From CAVTPD01 sp963736575 (GTDB lineage: Bacteria; Bacteroidota; Bacteroidia; Cytophagales; JAAEPT01), in assembly GCA_963736575.1 (NCBI GenBank), contig CAVTPD010000001.1, positions 1,736,001 to 1,800,000 of the forward strand: a stretch of 64,000 nt of DNA, in the 5' to 3' direction. The notes beneath the pieces are model-generated. The model searched no databases. It was not told where the DNA came from and worked only from the letters and a program-made list of their open reading frames with translations. A program made the position numbers and the translations under genes. Within the stretch, counting starts at the first letter, position 1. Each line of letters opens with the position of its first letter. Of the stretch, positions 35,481 through 43,785 are shown piece by piece.

Positions 35481-36503
35481 TTACTTTTTGTAAAAAGATT
35501 GTGTATTCACTTGGTTTTCGTCTTCCATTTTAAGAATATAAAACCCTTTGCTTAATACCGAAACATCAATTCTCTCCGATTTCCCATTCATAAGCTCTAC
35601 TCCTGCTGCATTAACAATACTCCAAGTTGAGTTTGCTGGTAGGTTTAAGTAATTGGCAGTTGGGTTTGGGAAAACAGTTGCTTTGTCTTCGGTATTAAAA
35701 TCATTGGCAGACAATACATTATCATTCGGAATTACGGCATTGTTAATTACATTACTGTTGTTGTTAGTAGAAAAAGCCAACACTAAACATCCGTCTTTTA
35801 CGCCCACATTTTTAGTAGAAAAGTCAGCTAGATTTCCATCAAACGTATGTGTAGAAGTATTCCAGTTGCTTAATCCCGAATCAAAATCATCTTCATAAGA
35901 CGTAGTGGTTTTAAAGGTAGCACCGCTTACCCAATCGTACACTTTAATGTAATCTATATATTGGTAGGTTGGTACGTTAGCAACATCTAAAGGCCCTACC
36001 CAAGCAACACTTTCGTTAGCCCAGCAATTAAACATAATCAACATAGGCTTAGCACCAATAATGTCTATAATGGCTTTATCACTTACCTTGCGAATAGATT
36101 CGCCATCTACAAACCATTCTACATAATCGGGTGTCCAATCAACAGTATAAACGTGCCAATCGGCCACTTTACCGCCGTCTGCAAAAGTATGTGTACCTTC
36201 TGAATGATGGTTGTTTCCGTTAGCTTGGGTTTGATATATTAAGTTGGTTTGCCATACGTTTTCAGGATCTTTACCAAACACTTCCACATCAATTTCTTGC
36301 CAGATATCAGTGTCTTTCCAGCCATCGTTTTCAAACAAAAACATGGTAGAAAGTATGCCGCTTACATCGGAGGCATAAAAGCGAGTTTCAAACCTTCCGT
36401 AATGGAACGACTGTTTGGATTGAACTTCGCCTGCTTTGTAGTCTTTAGCAAAAGACAATTGAACCGTAATCAGTAATGTGAATAGAATCAATCTTGTTTT
36501 CAT
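35481..36503 (-). CDS. GH16 endo-glycanase with T9SS sorting domain
   Basis: A secreted beta-glucanase-like enzyme of 340 residues. The signal peptide ends near SFA. The GH16 domain (about 20-200) contains the catalytic EIDVE motif with Glu70, Asp72 and Glu74. KQSFHYGRFETRF and DWHVYTVDWTPDYVEWFVDG are typical of the fold. A linker follows. The last ~70 residues are a type-A T9SS C-terminal sorting domain (FPNPTANYLNLP…GVELMNGKS…LSKGFYILK), so the protein is probably exported to the surface or medium. Laminarin/lichenan-type substrates are likely, but specificity is not readable. An AraC-type regulator lies just upstream on the same strand. Confidence 0.9.
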   Translation of the reverse strand: MKTRLILFTLLITVQLSFAKDYKAGEVQSKQSFHYGRFETRFYASDVSGILSTMFLFENDGWKDTDIWQEIDVEVFGKDPENVWQTNLIYQTQANGNNHHSEGTHTFADGGKVADWHVYTVDWTPDYVEWFVDGESIRKVSDKAIIDIIGAKPMLIMFNCWANESVAWVGPLDVANVPTYQYIDYIKVYDWVSGATFKTTTSYEDDFDSGLSNWNTSTHTFDGNLADFSTKNVGVKDGCLVLAFSTNNNSNVINNAVIPNDNVLSANDFNTEDKATVFPNPTANYLNLPANSTWSIVNAAGVELMNGKSERIDVSVLSKGFYILKMEDENQVNTQSFYKK

Positions 36504-36630
36504 AGTATATAATTTTTTCTAAAAACAAATTAACTAAACACTACTACAAACCCTTTACATTACTTTTTAGAGGCTTACCCTTTTCGGAAAAAGACTTAAC
36601 ATTAAACGAAAAAAATTATCTGAATTGCTT

Positions 36631-37701
36631 TTAAGCTGGTTTTCTAAATTCGGTTGGTGTACAACCTTCCACCGCTTTAAAAGTCCGGTTAAAATGATTG
36701 GGGCTGTTAAACCCTACTTGATAAGCAATTTCAGAAACGTTTTTATCCGTTACTTGCAGCAGTCTTTTGGCTTCAGTAATTCTTATTCCGTTTAGGTATT
36801 CTTTAAAAGACTGATTAAACTGCTTTTTTATGTGTGCCGAAATCTGTTTTTCAGAAACCTTTAAAGCAGAACTGATGGTTAATAAACTTAAATCTGGATA
36901 AGTATAATGGGTAGCAATGTAATCTAAAATTTGATTGCCGTTGTTTTCGTCCACTGCTCTTACTTCTGTTTGTTGGTAGGTAATTACAACCGGGGCTTTT
37001 TTCTTTTTTTCTATTCTGAAATAAATCATCAATGCCACGTACCACAAAAAAGTTAAACTTGAAGAAACCACATAAAACCATGTCCTATCTTTAGAAAAGA
37101 CCAAAGAATTCACTTTTAAAACCTGTCTTTTTTCATTGTCTAAACGGATTTTAGCTATTAAAGAGACGGTTTGGGTTTTTGCCCAATTGGCAGGTCCTAG
37201 TTCAGAGCTTCTTAGTTTAAACCGTTCTAGCCACCATTGTTCAATTTGCATGTTGTTAAACAAAAGAACATACTGGGATGTATTATCGGAAATGGGAATC
37301 TCAGTACCATTGTGTCTAAAGGTTAATGGGTCATTTTCTTTGGTAATACCATTCTGATAGGTTGCAATGGTCATTTCTAGGTTTTTGGTATTTTCTAGTT
37401 CTACCTCAACTTGTACTTGATCATAAGCCGATAAATCCCATGCTTTTCCTTTAGCGGAAAAGGAAACTCCAGCATAAGGTGAAATAAACCCTTCTTTCAA
37501 TTCGAATTGTATTGCTTTAGAACTAGAATCCTTTAGAACGGATACAATTTCAGACTTCCCTCCATCAATACCGGCATCTGTAAACGTAGAGAAGTAATAA
37601 TTATCATCTTCTAAAACAGAAAAAGGCTTAACCTTAATAGTTAATCCCACTATTAAAAATAAAACAATTGGAAATGTAAGCAGAAGATACTTTTTGTACA
37701 T
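36631..37701 (-). CDS. membrane-bound AraC-family regulator
   Basis: The 356-residue protein has an N-terminal membrane helix (about 4-22) and a ~180-residue beta-rich periplasmic domain. That domain resembles a carbohydrate-binding jelly roll (WDLSAYDQVQVEVELENTKNL). A second membrane helix lies at about 209-231 and a cytoplasmic AraC domain occupies the last 100 residues. The two helix-turn-helix units are visible at LLTISSALKVSEKQI and NVSEIAYQVGFNSPNHFNRTFK. It could sense a sugar or surface signal outside and act on nearby DNA. The GH16 gene is the obvious candidate target. Effects on the surrounding pigment operons are also possible. Confidence 0.88.
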   Translation of the reverse strand: MYKKYLLLTFPIVLFLIVGLTIKVKPFSVLEDDNYYFSTFTDAGIDGGKSEIVSVLKDSSSKAIQFELKEGFISPYAGVSFSAKGKAWDLSAYDQVQVEVELENTKNLEMTIATYQNGITKENDPLTFRHNGTEIPISDNTSQYVLLFNNMQIEQWWLERFKLRSSELGPANWAKTQTVSLIAKIRLDNEKRQVLKVNSLVFSKDRTWFYVVSSSLTFLWYVALMIYFRIEKKKKAPVVITYQQTEVRAVDENNGNQILDYIATHYTYPDLSLLTISSALKVSEKQISAHIKKQFNQSFKEYLNGIRITEAKRLLQVTDKNVSEIAYQVGFNSPNHFNRTFKAVEGCTPTEFRKPA

Positions 37702-37778
37702 GTGGTAATACTTCCTTTTCAGACTTGCAAAATAGTGAAATATCCCATGAATGGAAGAAACTGTTTGAAAGAGGATGT

Positions 37779-38210
37779 TTAATTCGTTTTTTTCTTCTTA
37801 AACAGCAACAACAACGGATACGAAACCACAAAGCCTACAACAGCAGCCAAAACAGCCAGCACTACCCCACCAAGAAGGTATTGTATAAAGTTATAATGGA
37901 TGCTTTCAAACGTAATGCTTTCTAAATTGGGGATTGGTCTAGCACTGGGATAAGCGTATTCGCCCACCATATAGCTCCCGAAAATGATAAACGGAATCAT
38001 AGGCGGAATACTAATATTAGCCGCCGCTATAAACAACACTTTGTTCAGCCTAAATAAAATGGCCAAAGGAATCCCTACAAGCAACTGAAAACCCCAAATA
38101 GGAACAATACCCATAAAGAAGCCAAACGCAATAGATAAAGCTTTGGTTAGCGGTGTTTCTTCGGGTTTAAAGAGATCATTCTTTAATTGTTGCCAGAATT
38201 CTTTTTTTTT
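37779..38210 (-). CDS. DUF2062 membrane domain, C-terminal part of the GT2-DUF2062 protein
   Basis: This frame encodes a DUF2062 domain with two or three membrane helices (LTKALSIAFGFFMGIVPIWG, then LAILFRLNKV, and GGVVLAVLAAVVGFVVSYPLL) and a basic tail KKKKTN. The first ATG, at 38114, would cut into the domain's first helix. Clear family sequence (EFWQQLKNDLFKPEETPLTKALSIA) continues upstream to the A9 run, with no ATG, GTG or TTG. In Flavobacteriia this domain is commonly fused to the C-terminus of a GT2 glycosyltransferase. That enzyme is exactly what the overlapping -1 frame encodes. I read the two as one protein separated by a frameshift at 38201-38210. Confidence 0.82.
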   Translation of the reverse strand, partial: KKKEFWQQLKNDLFKPEETPLTKALSIAFGFFMGIVPIWGFQLLVGIPLAILFRLNKVLFIAAANISIPPMIPFIIFGSYMVGEYAYPSARPIPNLESITFESIHYNFIQYLLGGVVLAVLAAVVGFVVSYPLLLLFKKKKTN

Positions 38211-38947
38211 GCCGAAAAGAGTAATCGTTTCGGTAAGTAGTAAAGGAAAGTAAGGGTTACGAAATAGGTATTGAGAATACTAATCCGTGTAAAGTCTTTA
38301 AAGGGCCTAAAATGGCTGACCCTTTCTGTGGGGTCATAAAGTACTTTTATTTTAACAGGCCGCACGTCAACGCCTTTCCAAGCCATTTTTACAATGACTT
38401 CAATTTCAGCTTCAAACTTTTTAGTAAAAATCTTTATTTTCTTCAGCGGTTCAAGCGGATACAAACGGAAACCGGTTTGTGTATCGGGTAACTCAATGCC
38501 TGTTTCTAGCTTGTACCAGAAATTTGAAAACTTATTTCCGAAAGAACTTTTACCGGGAACCCCTGCTTGTTCCATATCTCTAGCGCCCATTAATAACGCT
38601 CCGGGGTGTTTTACATATTCATCTATAAATACCTGTATGTCATCCGGGTAATGCTGCCCATCTGAATCTATAGTTATGGCATTTTTAAAGCCTTTTTCAA
38701 TCGCTTTTTTAAAGCCTTGTTTTAGGGCGTATCCCTTTCCTTGGTTTTTTCCGTAGGCTACAACCGTAATTTTATCACCGTAAGAGGCTAAAATTTCCGG
38801 TGTTGAATCGGTTGCCCCATCGTTAATCACAATTACATCGTTGCCTTGGCTAAATTCCAATACGCCATCAATTACACGGCGTATGGTTTTATGATTGTTG
38901 TACGTAGGGATCAATACACAAGCCCCTATATCGGAAAGCGTATTCAT
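38183..38947 (-). CDS. GT2-family glycosyltransferase
   Basis: A 254-residue inverting, GT-A fold enzyme: VLIPTYNNHKTIRRVIDGVL, DVIVINDGATDST, KNQGKGYALKQGFKKA and the DxD-type TIDSDGQHYPDD. It probably transfers a sugar from a nucleotide or polyprenyl-phosphate donor to a lipid or pigment. The C-terminus (SAKKKNSGNN) comes from reading through an A9 run in the 0 frame. In the -1 frame the protein continues into a DUF2062 membrane domain. It is the last gene, with its DUF2062 partner, of the long minus-strand pigment operon, 98 nt after the hotdog dehydratase gene. Confidence 0.9.
   Translation of the reverse strand: MNTLSDIGACVLIPTYNNHKTIRRVIDGVLEFSQGNDVIVINDGATDSTPEILASYGDKITVVAYGKNQGKGYALKQGFKKAIEKGFKNAITIDSDGQHYPDDIQVFIDEYVKHPGALLMGARDMEQAGVPGKSSFGNKFSNFWYKLETGIELPDTQTGFRLYPLEPLKKIKIFTKKFEAEIEVIVKMAWKGVDVRPVKIKVLYDPTERVSHFRPFKDFTRISILNTYFVTLTFLYYLPKRLLFSAKKKNSGNN
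38201..38210 (-). other. A9-G slippery run at the GT2/DUF2062 junction
   Basis: On the minus strand GCA-AAA-AAA-AAG is read in the GT2 frame, giving the heptamer A-AAA-AAG in the exact register of known -1 frameshift sites such as dnaX. A -1 slip joins GT2 to DUF2062. A weak 7-bp hairpin (TTAAAGA/TCTTTAA, 38186-38167) begins 14 nt downstream and contains the GT2 stop codon. A homopolymer length error or mutation would give the same picture. Confidence 0.6.
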
Positions 38948-39045
38948 TAAATAGTGTCTATTTTGACGTTTACAGAGAAATGGTTCTTCATTTTGATTAG
39001 GCTAGACATAGGATGGTCTTTTGTAGAAATAACAATCTGTATCTA

Positions 39046-39408
39046 TTAACTATATGAAGCGTAAAATTTAAAGAAACTAACTCCGTTGGCAGAACCCGCA
39101 GCTTTAACATCTACTTGCCCTTCTTCCGTTTGTTTAATGTCTATAACAACATCTAAAACAGGAACTTCATTGGGATTTAATATGGCCAAAAACTTAACAC
39201 GACTCATGGTAAGTACTTCCAATTCTCTGTTCAGTTCTTGTTCCAAAAGTTCTTTCACCAACTGAAGTTGAATAACACCTGGTGTCACCGGATTATCCGG
39301 GAAATGCCCTTCAAACAAACGGTTTTCAGGATTAATTTCTACTTTGGCATTTAGTTGTTGTCCGTTAAAATTAGACTCCAGAACCGTAAATAAGTTAGCT
39401 ACCAACAT
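39046..39408 (-). CDS. hotdog-fold 3-hydroxyacyl-ACP dehydratase (FabZ-like)
   Basis: A ~120-residue FabZ/FabA-type hotdog protein with the catalytic-histidine motif GHFPDNPVTPGVIQLQLVKE. It should dehydrate beta-hydroxyacyl-ACP during polyene chain growth. I place the start at the ATG at 39408 (MLVANLFTVLE), which follows the LolA stop codon by a single base. The longer frame to 39507 would overlap LolA by 98 nt with an atypical N-terminus. It sits between LolA and GT2 in the main operon. The acidic residue usual in the second active-site helix is hard to assign, so activity is likely but not certain. Confidence 0.85.
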   Translation of the reverse strand: MLVANLFTVLESNFNGQQLNAKVEINPENRLFEGHFPDNPVTPGVIQLQLVKELLEQELNRELEVLTMSRVKFLAILNPNEVPVLDVVIDIKQTEEGQVDVKAAGSANGVSFFKFYASYS

Positions 39409-39409
39409 A

Positions 39410-40054
39410 TTATAATTTTTCAAAAACGCTTTTATCAATCGTTTGGTTATACTTTTGGTTGTAGAAATCAACCACTCTTCGGTCGCCACCGGCTTCCAAA
39501 AACTCAATTTGCACTAAACGATAATTCTCTTTGGCAAAATACAGTTTCATTTTAGAATAGACTTTGCTCAACTGTTTTACTTCGGGTATTAATTCTACCA
39601 TGTATTGTTTTTCGGACTGAAAAAATTGGGTTTTATATTCTTTACTTTCTTGATAATCCCCTTTTATTAAGCCCATCATAAAACCACTTACTTTGGAAGC
39701 CATTAAACCTCCTTTATCGTACACTTTACCATTGTCTTTAATCTGAAGATCGTTTTCTTTGATTAAAATAATGTACTCAAAGGGTGTGTTTTGCTGCCAT
39801 TTCATGTTGTTCTCTTTTTGGTAGAACATCTTTCCGGTAGCAATCTGTGGTTCGTTTAAAACCGCAATGTATTTCTTTTCTGTAAAATCAGATTCTATGC
39901 TGTTTGTATTCCCAGAAACCTCTTGTAGTTTCTTAAGTAGAGTTGCTGGGTTTTCAACCTTTGTAAATTTTTCTTCGTTTACAAAAGAGATTGTCAAGAA
40001 TGCCACTAAAAGGAAAACGGTTAATTTAAAGAGTTTCATAAGGTGGTTTTTCAA
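39410..40054 (-). CDS. LolA-like outer-membrane lipoprotein carrier protein
   Basis: A 214-residue periplasmic protein: signal peptide (LFKLTVFLLVAFLTISF), then the LolA half-barrel fold with TGKMFYQKENNMKWQQNTPFEYI and YFAKENYRLVQIEF. Cluster-specific LolA homologues occur in aryl-polyene and flexirubin loci, where they are thought to help carry the hydrophobic pigment or its lipid anchor through the periplasm. It overlaps the polysaccharide-deacetylase gene by 29 nt at its 5' end. An internal start at 40039 (MKLFKL) would shorten this overlap to 14 nt. Confidence 0.85.
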   Translation of the reverse strand: MKNHLMKLFKLTVFLLVAFLTISFVNEEKFTKVENPATLLKKLQEVSGNTNSIESDFTEKKYIAVLNEPQIATGKMFYQKENNMKWQQNTPFEYIILIKENDLQIKDNGKVYDKGGLMASKVSGFMMGLIKGDYQESKEYKTQFFQSEKQYMVELIPEVKQLSKVYSKMKLYFAKENYRLVQIEFLEAGGDRRVVDFYNQKYNQTIDKSVFEKL

Positions 40055-40802
40055 TATTTCCGGAAAGAGGAAGCACTTTAATGCCCTTTTGCTTTAACGT
40101 CTGTAAGATCTTTGGTAGTGCTTCTACGGTTACTTTTTTAGTATCGTGAAACAACATAATTTGCCCTTTTCCTTCTGTAATAGCTTTAGCTGTTTTTTCT
40201 GCTAATGCCGAAGAAGATTTAGCAACGGTATCCATAGACCGGAACGACCAACCGACAGCTTGCAAATTTGTCTTTTTAAGAAAGCCCGTGTATTTAGAGC
40301 TTGTAGCACCAAATGGCGGACGCATCCAGTTCATTCGTTTACCAATGATTGAGAACACAATTTCACTGCATAGATCAAAATCGGCTTTTAATTTCTTAAC
40401 CCTGAAAAAAGGAATCCAGTTGCTGTGGCTGTACGAATGATTGCCAATTGTATGTCCTTTTTGGTCTATATCTTTTATGATTTCCGCGTGTTGTTCAGCT
40501 TTATCACCAATTACAAAGAAGGTAGCTTTAACCTGGTATTCCTCTAGAATCTGTAATATTTGGGGTGTAGTTTCGGGATCTGGGCCATCGTCAAAGGTTA
40601 ACACCACTCCTTTTTCAGCAATTTGGTTAACCGACTTAATAAAATAATTCAGCTGAATTTTATACGAACCAATCCCCGGAATAATCAACCACAACGCAGC
40701 GAAACAAAGGATTAATGGCCAGAAATAAGGCTCATTCCAATATAAGATGCATAAAACAAACGCAATGATTTTTAGAACAAAGAAGATAACTCTGTGCTTC
40801 AT
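40026..40802 (-). CDS. polysaccharide deacetylase-family (NodB) protein
   Basis: A 258-residue membrane-anchored NodB-domain protein. Two N-terminal hydrophobic segments (about 5-21 and 27-44) are followed by the metal-site motifs LTFDDGPD (69-75, with Asp71/Asp72) and GNHSYSHSNW (His122 and His126). RPPFGATSS and MLFHDTKK complete the active site. It should remove acetyl or N-acetyl groups from a glycan or small molecule at the membrane. In this operon, removing an acetyl group from the pigment or its sugar is a plausible role. Its first base overlaps the last base of the chain-length-factor gene. Confidence 0.88.
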   Translation of the reverse strand: MKHRVIFFVLKIIAFVLCILYWNEPYFWPLILCFAALWLIIPGIGSYKIQLNYFIKSVNQIAEKGVVLTFDDGPDPETTPQILQILEEYQVKATFFVIGDKAEQHAEIIKDIDQKGHTIGNHSYSHSNWIPFFRVKKLKADFDLCSEIVFSIIGKRMNWMRPPFGATSSKYTGFLKKTNLQAVGWSFRSMDTVAKSSSALAEKTAKAITEGKGQIMLFHDTKKVTVEALPKILQTLKQKGIKVLPLSGNIEKPPYETL

Positions 40803-41737
40803 TAAATAGCTTTAATTAACGTTAAGCCTAAGTTACGGTTTGTAAGATGATTACACACTAAAACTTGTTGTGCTTTCTTTTCAGCAATTTGGTCTACACC
40901 TAAATGAAACGCCAATGCCGAATTGCTAGGATAAACACCCGCATAATCATTAATCGATTGTATAGAAGCCGCGTTTAACGCACAAGGTTCATCCTTTACG
41001 TTAAACGGATTAGAATACCAAAGCGTATCAATGGATTCAAGTGACGTATGATTTTCTTTTAGGAACAATTCTGTTTCTTCTTTTACTGAAGTTGGATTAA
41101 CCAACACTTTAACGGCTTTCACTTCGGCTAACGTGGTTTCTGTTTTCTCTTTAGAAAGCACCAAAAACGTAGCTCCGGAAGTTAAATTAAATGGCGCTAA
41201 TGCTTTTATTTCTTCTAAAAACGGAATGTACTCATCAGCTGCACCAATCAACATATTCTCCATCCCATCTTCTAAACACATCATGGCATCTTCCAAAGCT
41301 TGTTCAAAAGAGACGTTGTTTTGCGTATGGGTAATGTTGTAACCGTGATTGCCCAATAACAAAGAAATTTGTCCGGCAATGGTATTGTGTGTAGACTGAA
41401 TAAAAGAAGTAGGTGACATTAAACCTTCGGTAGTAAGAAAATGCTCTAAGAACTTTTGGGTATCGGTTAAACAGCCCAAACCCGTTCCCGTAACAATGCC
41501 GCCTATGGCTTCTATGTTAGCTTGCTCTAAACAATTATACGAGCAGGCCACCGACATTCGAATGACTTTGCTCATCCTCCTAATTAATTTAGGATTGATG
41601 TATTTTTTATAATCCGGAGCAATTAACTCACATCCTTTCTCTAATAAGACAGCGTCGTTAGAAAACCCTTTATTATCGAAGGAATTTTGATGACTTACAG
41701 ATGATATGGCGTTGATGTAATACATTCTATTCGGCAC
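40802..41737 (-). CDS. beta-ketoacyl-synthase-like chain-length factor
   Basis: The 311-residue protein has the ketosynthase fold in a shortened form, as in CLF partners of type II PKS and the ApeC-type protein of aryl-polyene clusters. The segment SPTSFIQSTHNTIAGQISLLLGNHGYN aligns with the KS core. The usual nucleophile position is occupied by ITHTQNNVSF, with no cysteine. It probably pairs with the active KS encoded next to it and sets chain length. It overlaps that gene by 11 nt, which suggests coupled translation and a 1:1 complex. Confidence 0.85.
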   Translation of the reverse strand: MPNRMYYINAISSVSHQNSFDNKGFSNDAVLLEKGCELIAPDYKKYINPKLIRRMSKVIRMSVACSYNCLEQANIEAIGGIVTGTGLGCLTDTQKFLEHFLTTEGLMSPTSFIQSTHNTIAGQISLLLGNHGYNITHTQNNVSFEQALEDAMMCLEDGMENMLIGAADEYIPFLEEIKALAPFNLTSGATFLVLSKEKTETTLAEVKAVKVLVNPTSVKEETELFLKENHTSLESIDTLWYSNPFNVKDEPCALNAASIQSINDYAGVYPSNSALAFHLGVDQIAEKKAQQVLVCNHLTNRNLGLTLIKAI

Positions 41738-42908
41738 TTAAGATTAGAGATGTACAGTTACCTCCAAACCCAAAAGAGTTATTCATTATATGCTGAACAC
41801 GTTCTTTTTTATGTACTTCCTGAACCGGAATCAAACCTGTTTCTTCAATAGCAGTCTTAAAATTCAGATTAGGAAAAACCACTTTATTCTGAAAAGCTAA
41901 TACTGCATAAACCGATTCAATGGCACCAGATGCCGCTAAAGTATGTCCTGTATAACTTTTTGTTGAACTGAAATCGGGAACAGCGTTGTTAAACACCGTT
42001 TGCATGGCTTTCGATTCTGTTAAATCGTTATTGGGCGTACATGTTCCGTGTGCGTTAATGTAATCAATTTCCGAAGCCTTTAATTCGGCCACTTCTAAGG
42101 CTTTATTCATGGCCAAAGCCGCACCAAAACCATCGGGTGATGTAGCTGTTTGGTGAAACGCATCGGCCGTGTTGGCCCAACCACTCACTACGGCTAAAGG
42201 TTTGTTTTTTGTTTTCTGAATACTTTCTTCACTTTCTAGCATTAAATAAGCAGCGCCTTCACCCAGATTTAAACCTTTTCTGTTTTCATCAAAAGGTTGA
42301 CACCATTCGTCACTAAAAACCATTAGCGAATTAAAACCGCTTAAGGTAAAATGAGTCATAGCATCCGAACCGCCTACCATAACACGGTCCAATTTGCCGT
42401 ATTTGATTAATCTAGCGCCACATAGTAGTGAATTACTACCCGAAGAACAAGCAGTGGAAAGCGTATTGACATAGTCTGTAATCCCAAAGTGTTCGGCTAT
42501 TTTCTCTGTAGTTGAACCACTGTCGTGGTATTGCAACACAGACATATCACCATCTCCTTTATGGATTCTATCTTCAAAATAAACCTCTGTTTTATCCATA
42601 CCACCTACTGAAGTTCCAGAAATTAATCCGGTTCGTAAACCGTCAATGAGCTGGTTTTCTCCCCAACATTCTTGCGCAGCTACAAGCCCCAACAAAGAGG
42701 TTCTAGAAATATTAGAATTAGCATACCCGCAGCGTTTAGCCAGTTCTTCATTAGACAAAGAAACTAAGCCCGCATAAAATTCTTTATTAAGCGTTGGGAA
42801 GCTTTTTTTGGTAATACCTGTTTGTTTGTTGAGTAAGGAATTGTAATTCTCTTCTACCCCATTCCCAATGGCAGATACAACGCCAATACCAGTGATATAG
42901 ATTTTCAA
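41727..42908 (-). CDS. beta-ketoacyl-ACP synthase (FabF-like), CLF partner
   Basis: A 393-residue condensing enzyme with a complete Cys-His-His triad: Cys154 in STACSSGSNSL, the histidine in INAHGTCTPNND and the histidine in KSYTGHTLAASGA. The N-terminal ITGIGVVSAIGNG and the C-terminal NNSFGFGGNCTSLIL are canonical. It would extend the aryl-polyene chain by malonyl units together with the chain-length factor. It lies 9 nt downstream of an ACP gene and overlaps the CLF gene by 11 nt. Confidence 0.93.
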   Translation of the reverse strand: MKIYITGIGVVSAIGNGVEENYNSLLNKQTGITKKSFPTLNKEFYAGLVSLSNEELAKRCGYANSNISRTSLLGLVAAQECWGENQLIDGLRTGLISGTSVGGMDKTEVYFEDRIHKGDGDMSVLQYHDSGSTTEKIAEHFGITDYVNTLSTACSSGSNSLLCGARLIKYGKLDRVMVGGSDAMTHFTLSGFNSLMVFSDEWCQPFDENRKGLNLGEGAAYLMLESEESIQKTKNKPLAVVSGWANTADAFHQTATSPDGFGAALAMNKALEVAELKASEIDYINAHGTCTPNNDLTESKAMQTVFNNAVPDFSSTKSYTGHTLAASGAIESVYAVLAFQNKVVFPNLNFKTAIEETGLIPVQEVHKKERVQHIMNNSFGFGGNCTSLILSAE

Positions 42909-42917
42909 ACTAAAGAA

Positions 42918-43175
42918 TTAAGCTTGGTGTTTCTGAATATAGGCAGACATAGAATTAACCGAATGGAAAACCTCTTTTCCTTCTTCTGGATTGGTTAATT
43001 TAATATTGTAGTATTTAGACAATAATACTATTAACTCTAGTGCGTCAATAGAATCTAAGCCTAAACCTTCTTCACTAAATAAAGGAGCATCGTTATCAAT
43101 ATCTTCAACCGAAACTTCTTCCAGATTAAGTTCTTCTATAATCTGTTTTTTCAACTCTTCTTTAAAATCAGCCAT
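42918..43175 (-). CDS. acyl carrier protein 1
   Basis: An 85-residue four-helix ACP with the phosphopantetheine site Ser42 in GLGLDSIDALEL. It carries intermediates between ketosynthases, reductase and dehydratases. The acidic helix II (DSIDALELIVLLSKYY) is typical. It lies 1 nt after the half-KS gene and 9 nt before the FabF-like KS gene. The Sfp-type PPTase at 34.7 kb is the probable activator. Confidence 0.94.
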   Translation of the reverse strand: MADFKEELKKQIIEELNLEEVSVEDIDNDAPLFSEEGLGLDSIDALELIVLLSKYYNIKLTNPEEGKEVFHSVNSMSAYIQKHQA

Positions 43176-43176
43176 T

Positions 43177-43785
43177 TTAGAAATTATATAATTTTAAAAG
43201 ATTTTCAGGGCTTAATAATTCCCCTTTAACCTCATTGTTTTCAACCAAAAAGAAAAAAGCGTCTAGCTCTTTTCCGGTAACATTTATCCAGCCACACAAA
43301 CATGATTTTGAACTTGTTGCCAAAAGCACATTCGCTTGTTCTGTAAATTCTTGGGCATCAAATTTCGGGAAAATCAGGAATAAATTTTCGCCGTACCATT
43401 TATTTTTTATGGCAATTTCTCCCAATAAAATATTAGGAAGTGTGTATACAAAATGAGATGGGCTAGGATTTCCATCTTCAGCATACGATTTTATAAAGTT
43501 TGCATCTGAATAAGCACTTGACTCTCTATTTGCAAAACACAAAGCCACTTCATCATCTTTTGTGTTATCTAAATGATGTGTGTTTTTTATAATTAATTCT
43601 GAACCTAAAAAAGCGGTTTTTGCTAATAAATCCATCTTGTGGAATTTAGCATAGTCTATCCCTAAACTTTTATACAACTGAAGTAATAATGCCGACAGAT
43701 TTTCTTCCTGGGTTAAAGAAAAATCTTTTCCGTTAACCGAATAAGAATCGTTTTTAATTCTGCAATATGTAGTTATAACGCTCAC
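43177..43785 (-). CDS. half-length ketosynthase-like protein
   Basis: A 202-residue protein that looks like the N-terminal half of a KS. The segment MDLLAKTAFLGSELII, the strand EVALCFANRESS and NPSPSHFVYTLPNILLGEIAIKNKWYG align with the equivalent region of the CLF (SPTSFIQSTHNTIAGQISLLLGNHGYN). The active-site cysteine loop and the two histidine loops are absent. It cannot condense on its own and may be a structural partner or acyl-binding adaptor of the nearby KS. It overlaps the next KS gene by 4 nt and leads into an ACP gene 1 nt downstream, so it is firmly part of the operon. Confidence 0.72.
   Translation of the reverse strand: MSVITTYCRIKNDSYSVNGKDFSLTQEENLSALLLQLYKSLGIDYAKFHKMDLLAKTAFLGSELIIKNTHHLDNTKDDEVALCFANRESSAYSDANFIKSYAEDGNPSPSHFVYTLPNILLGEIAIKNKWYGENLFLIFPKFDAQEFTEQANVLLATSSKSCLCGWINVTGKELDAFFFLVENNEVKGELLSPENLLKLYNF

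Noticed and set aside
39409..39507. ATG 39507 as start of the hotdog dehydratase
   Set aside because: It would overlap LolA by 98 nt and add 33 residues foreign to the family; ATG 39408 follows the LolA stop by one base.
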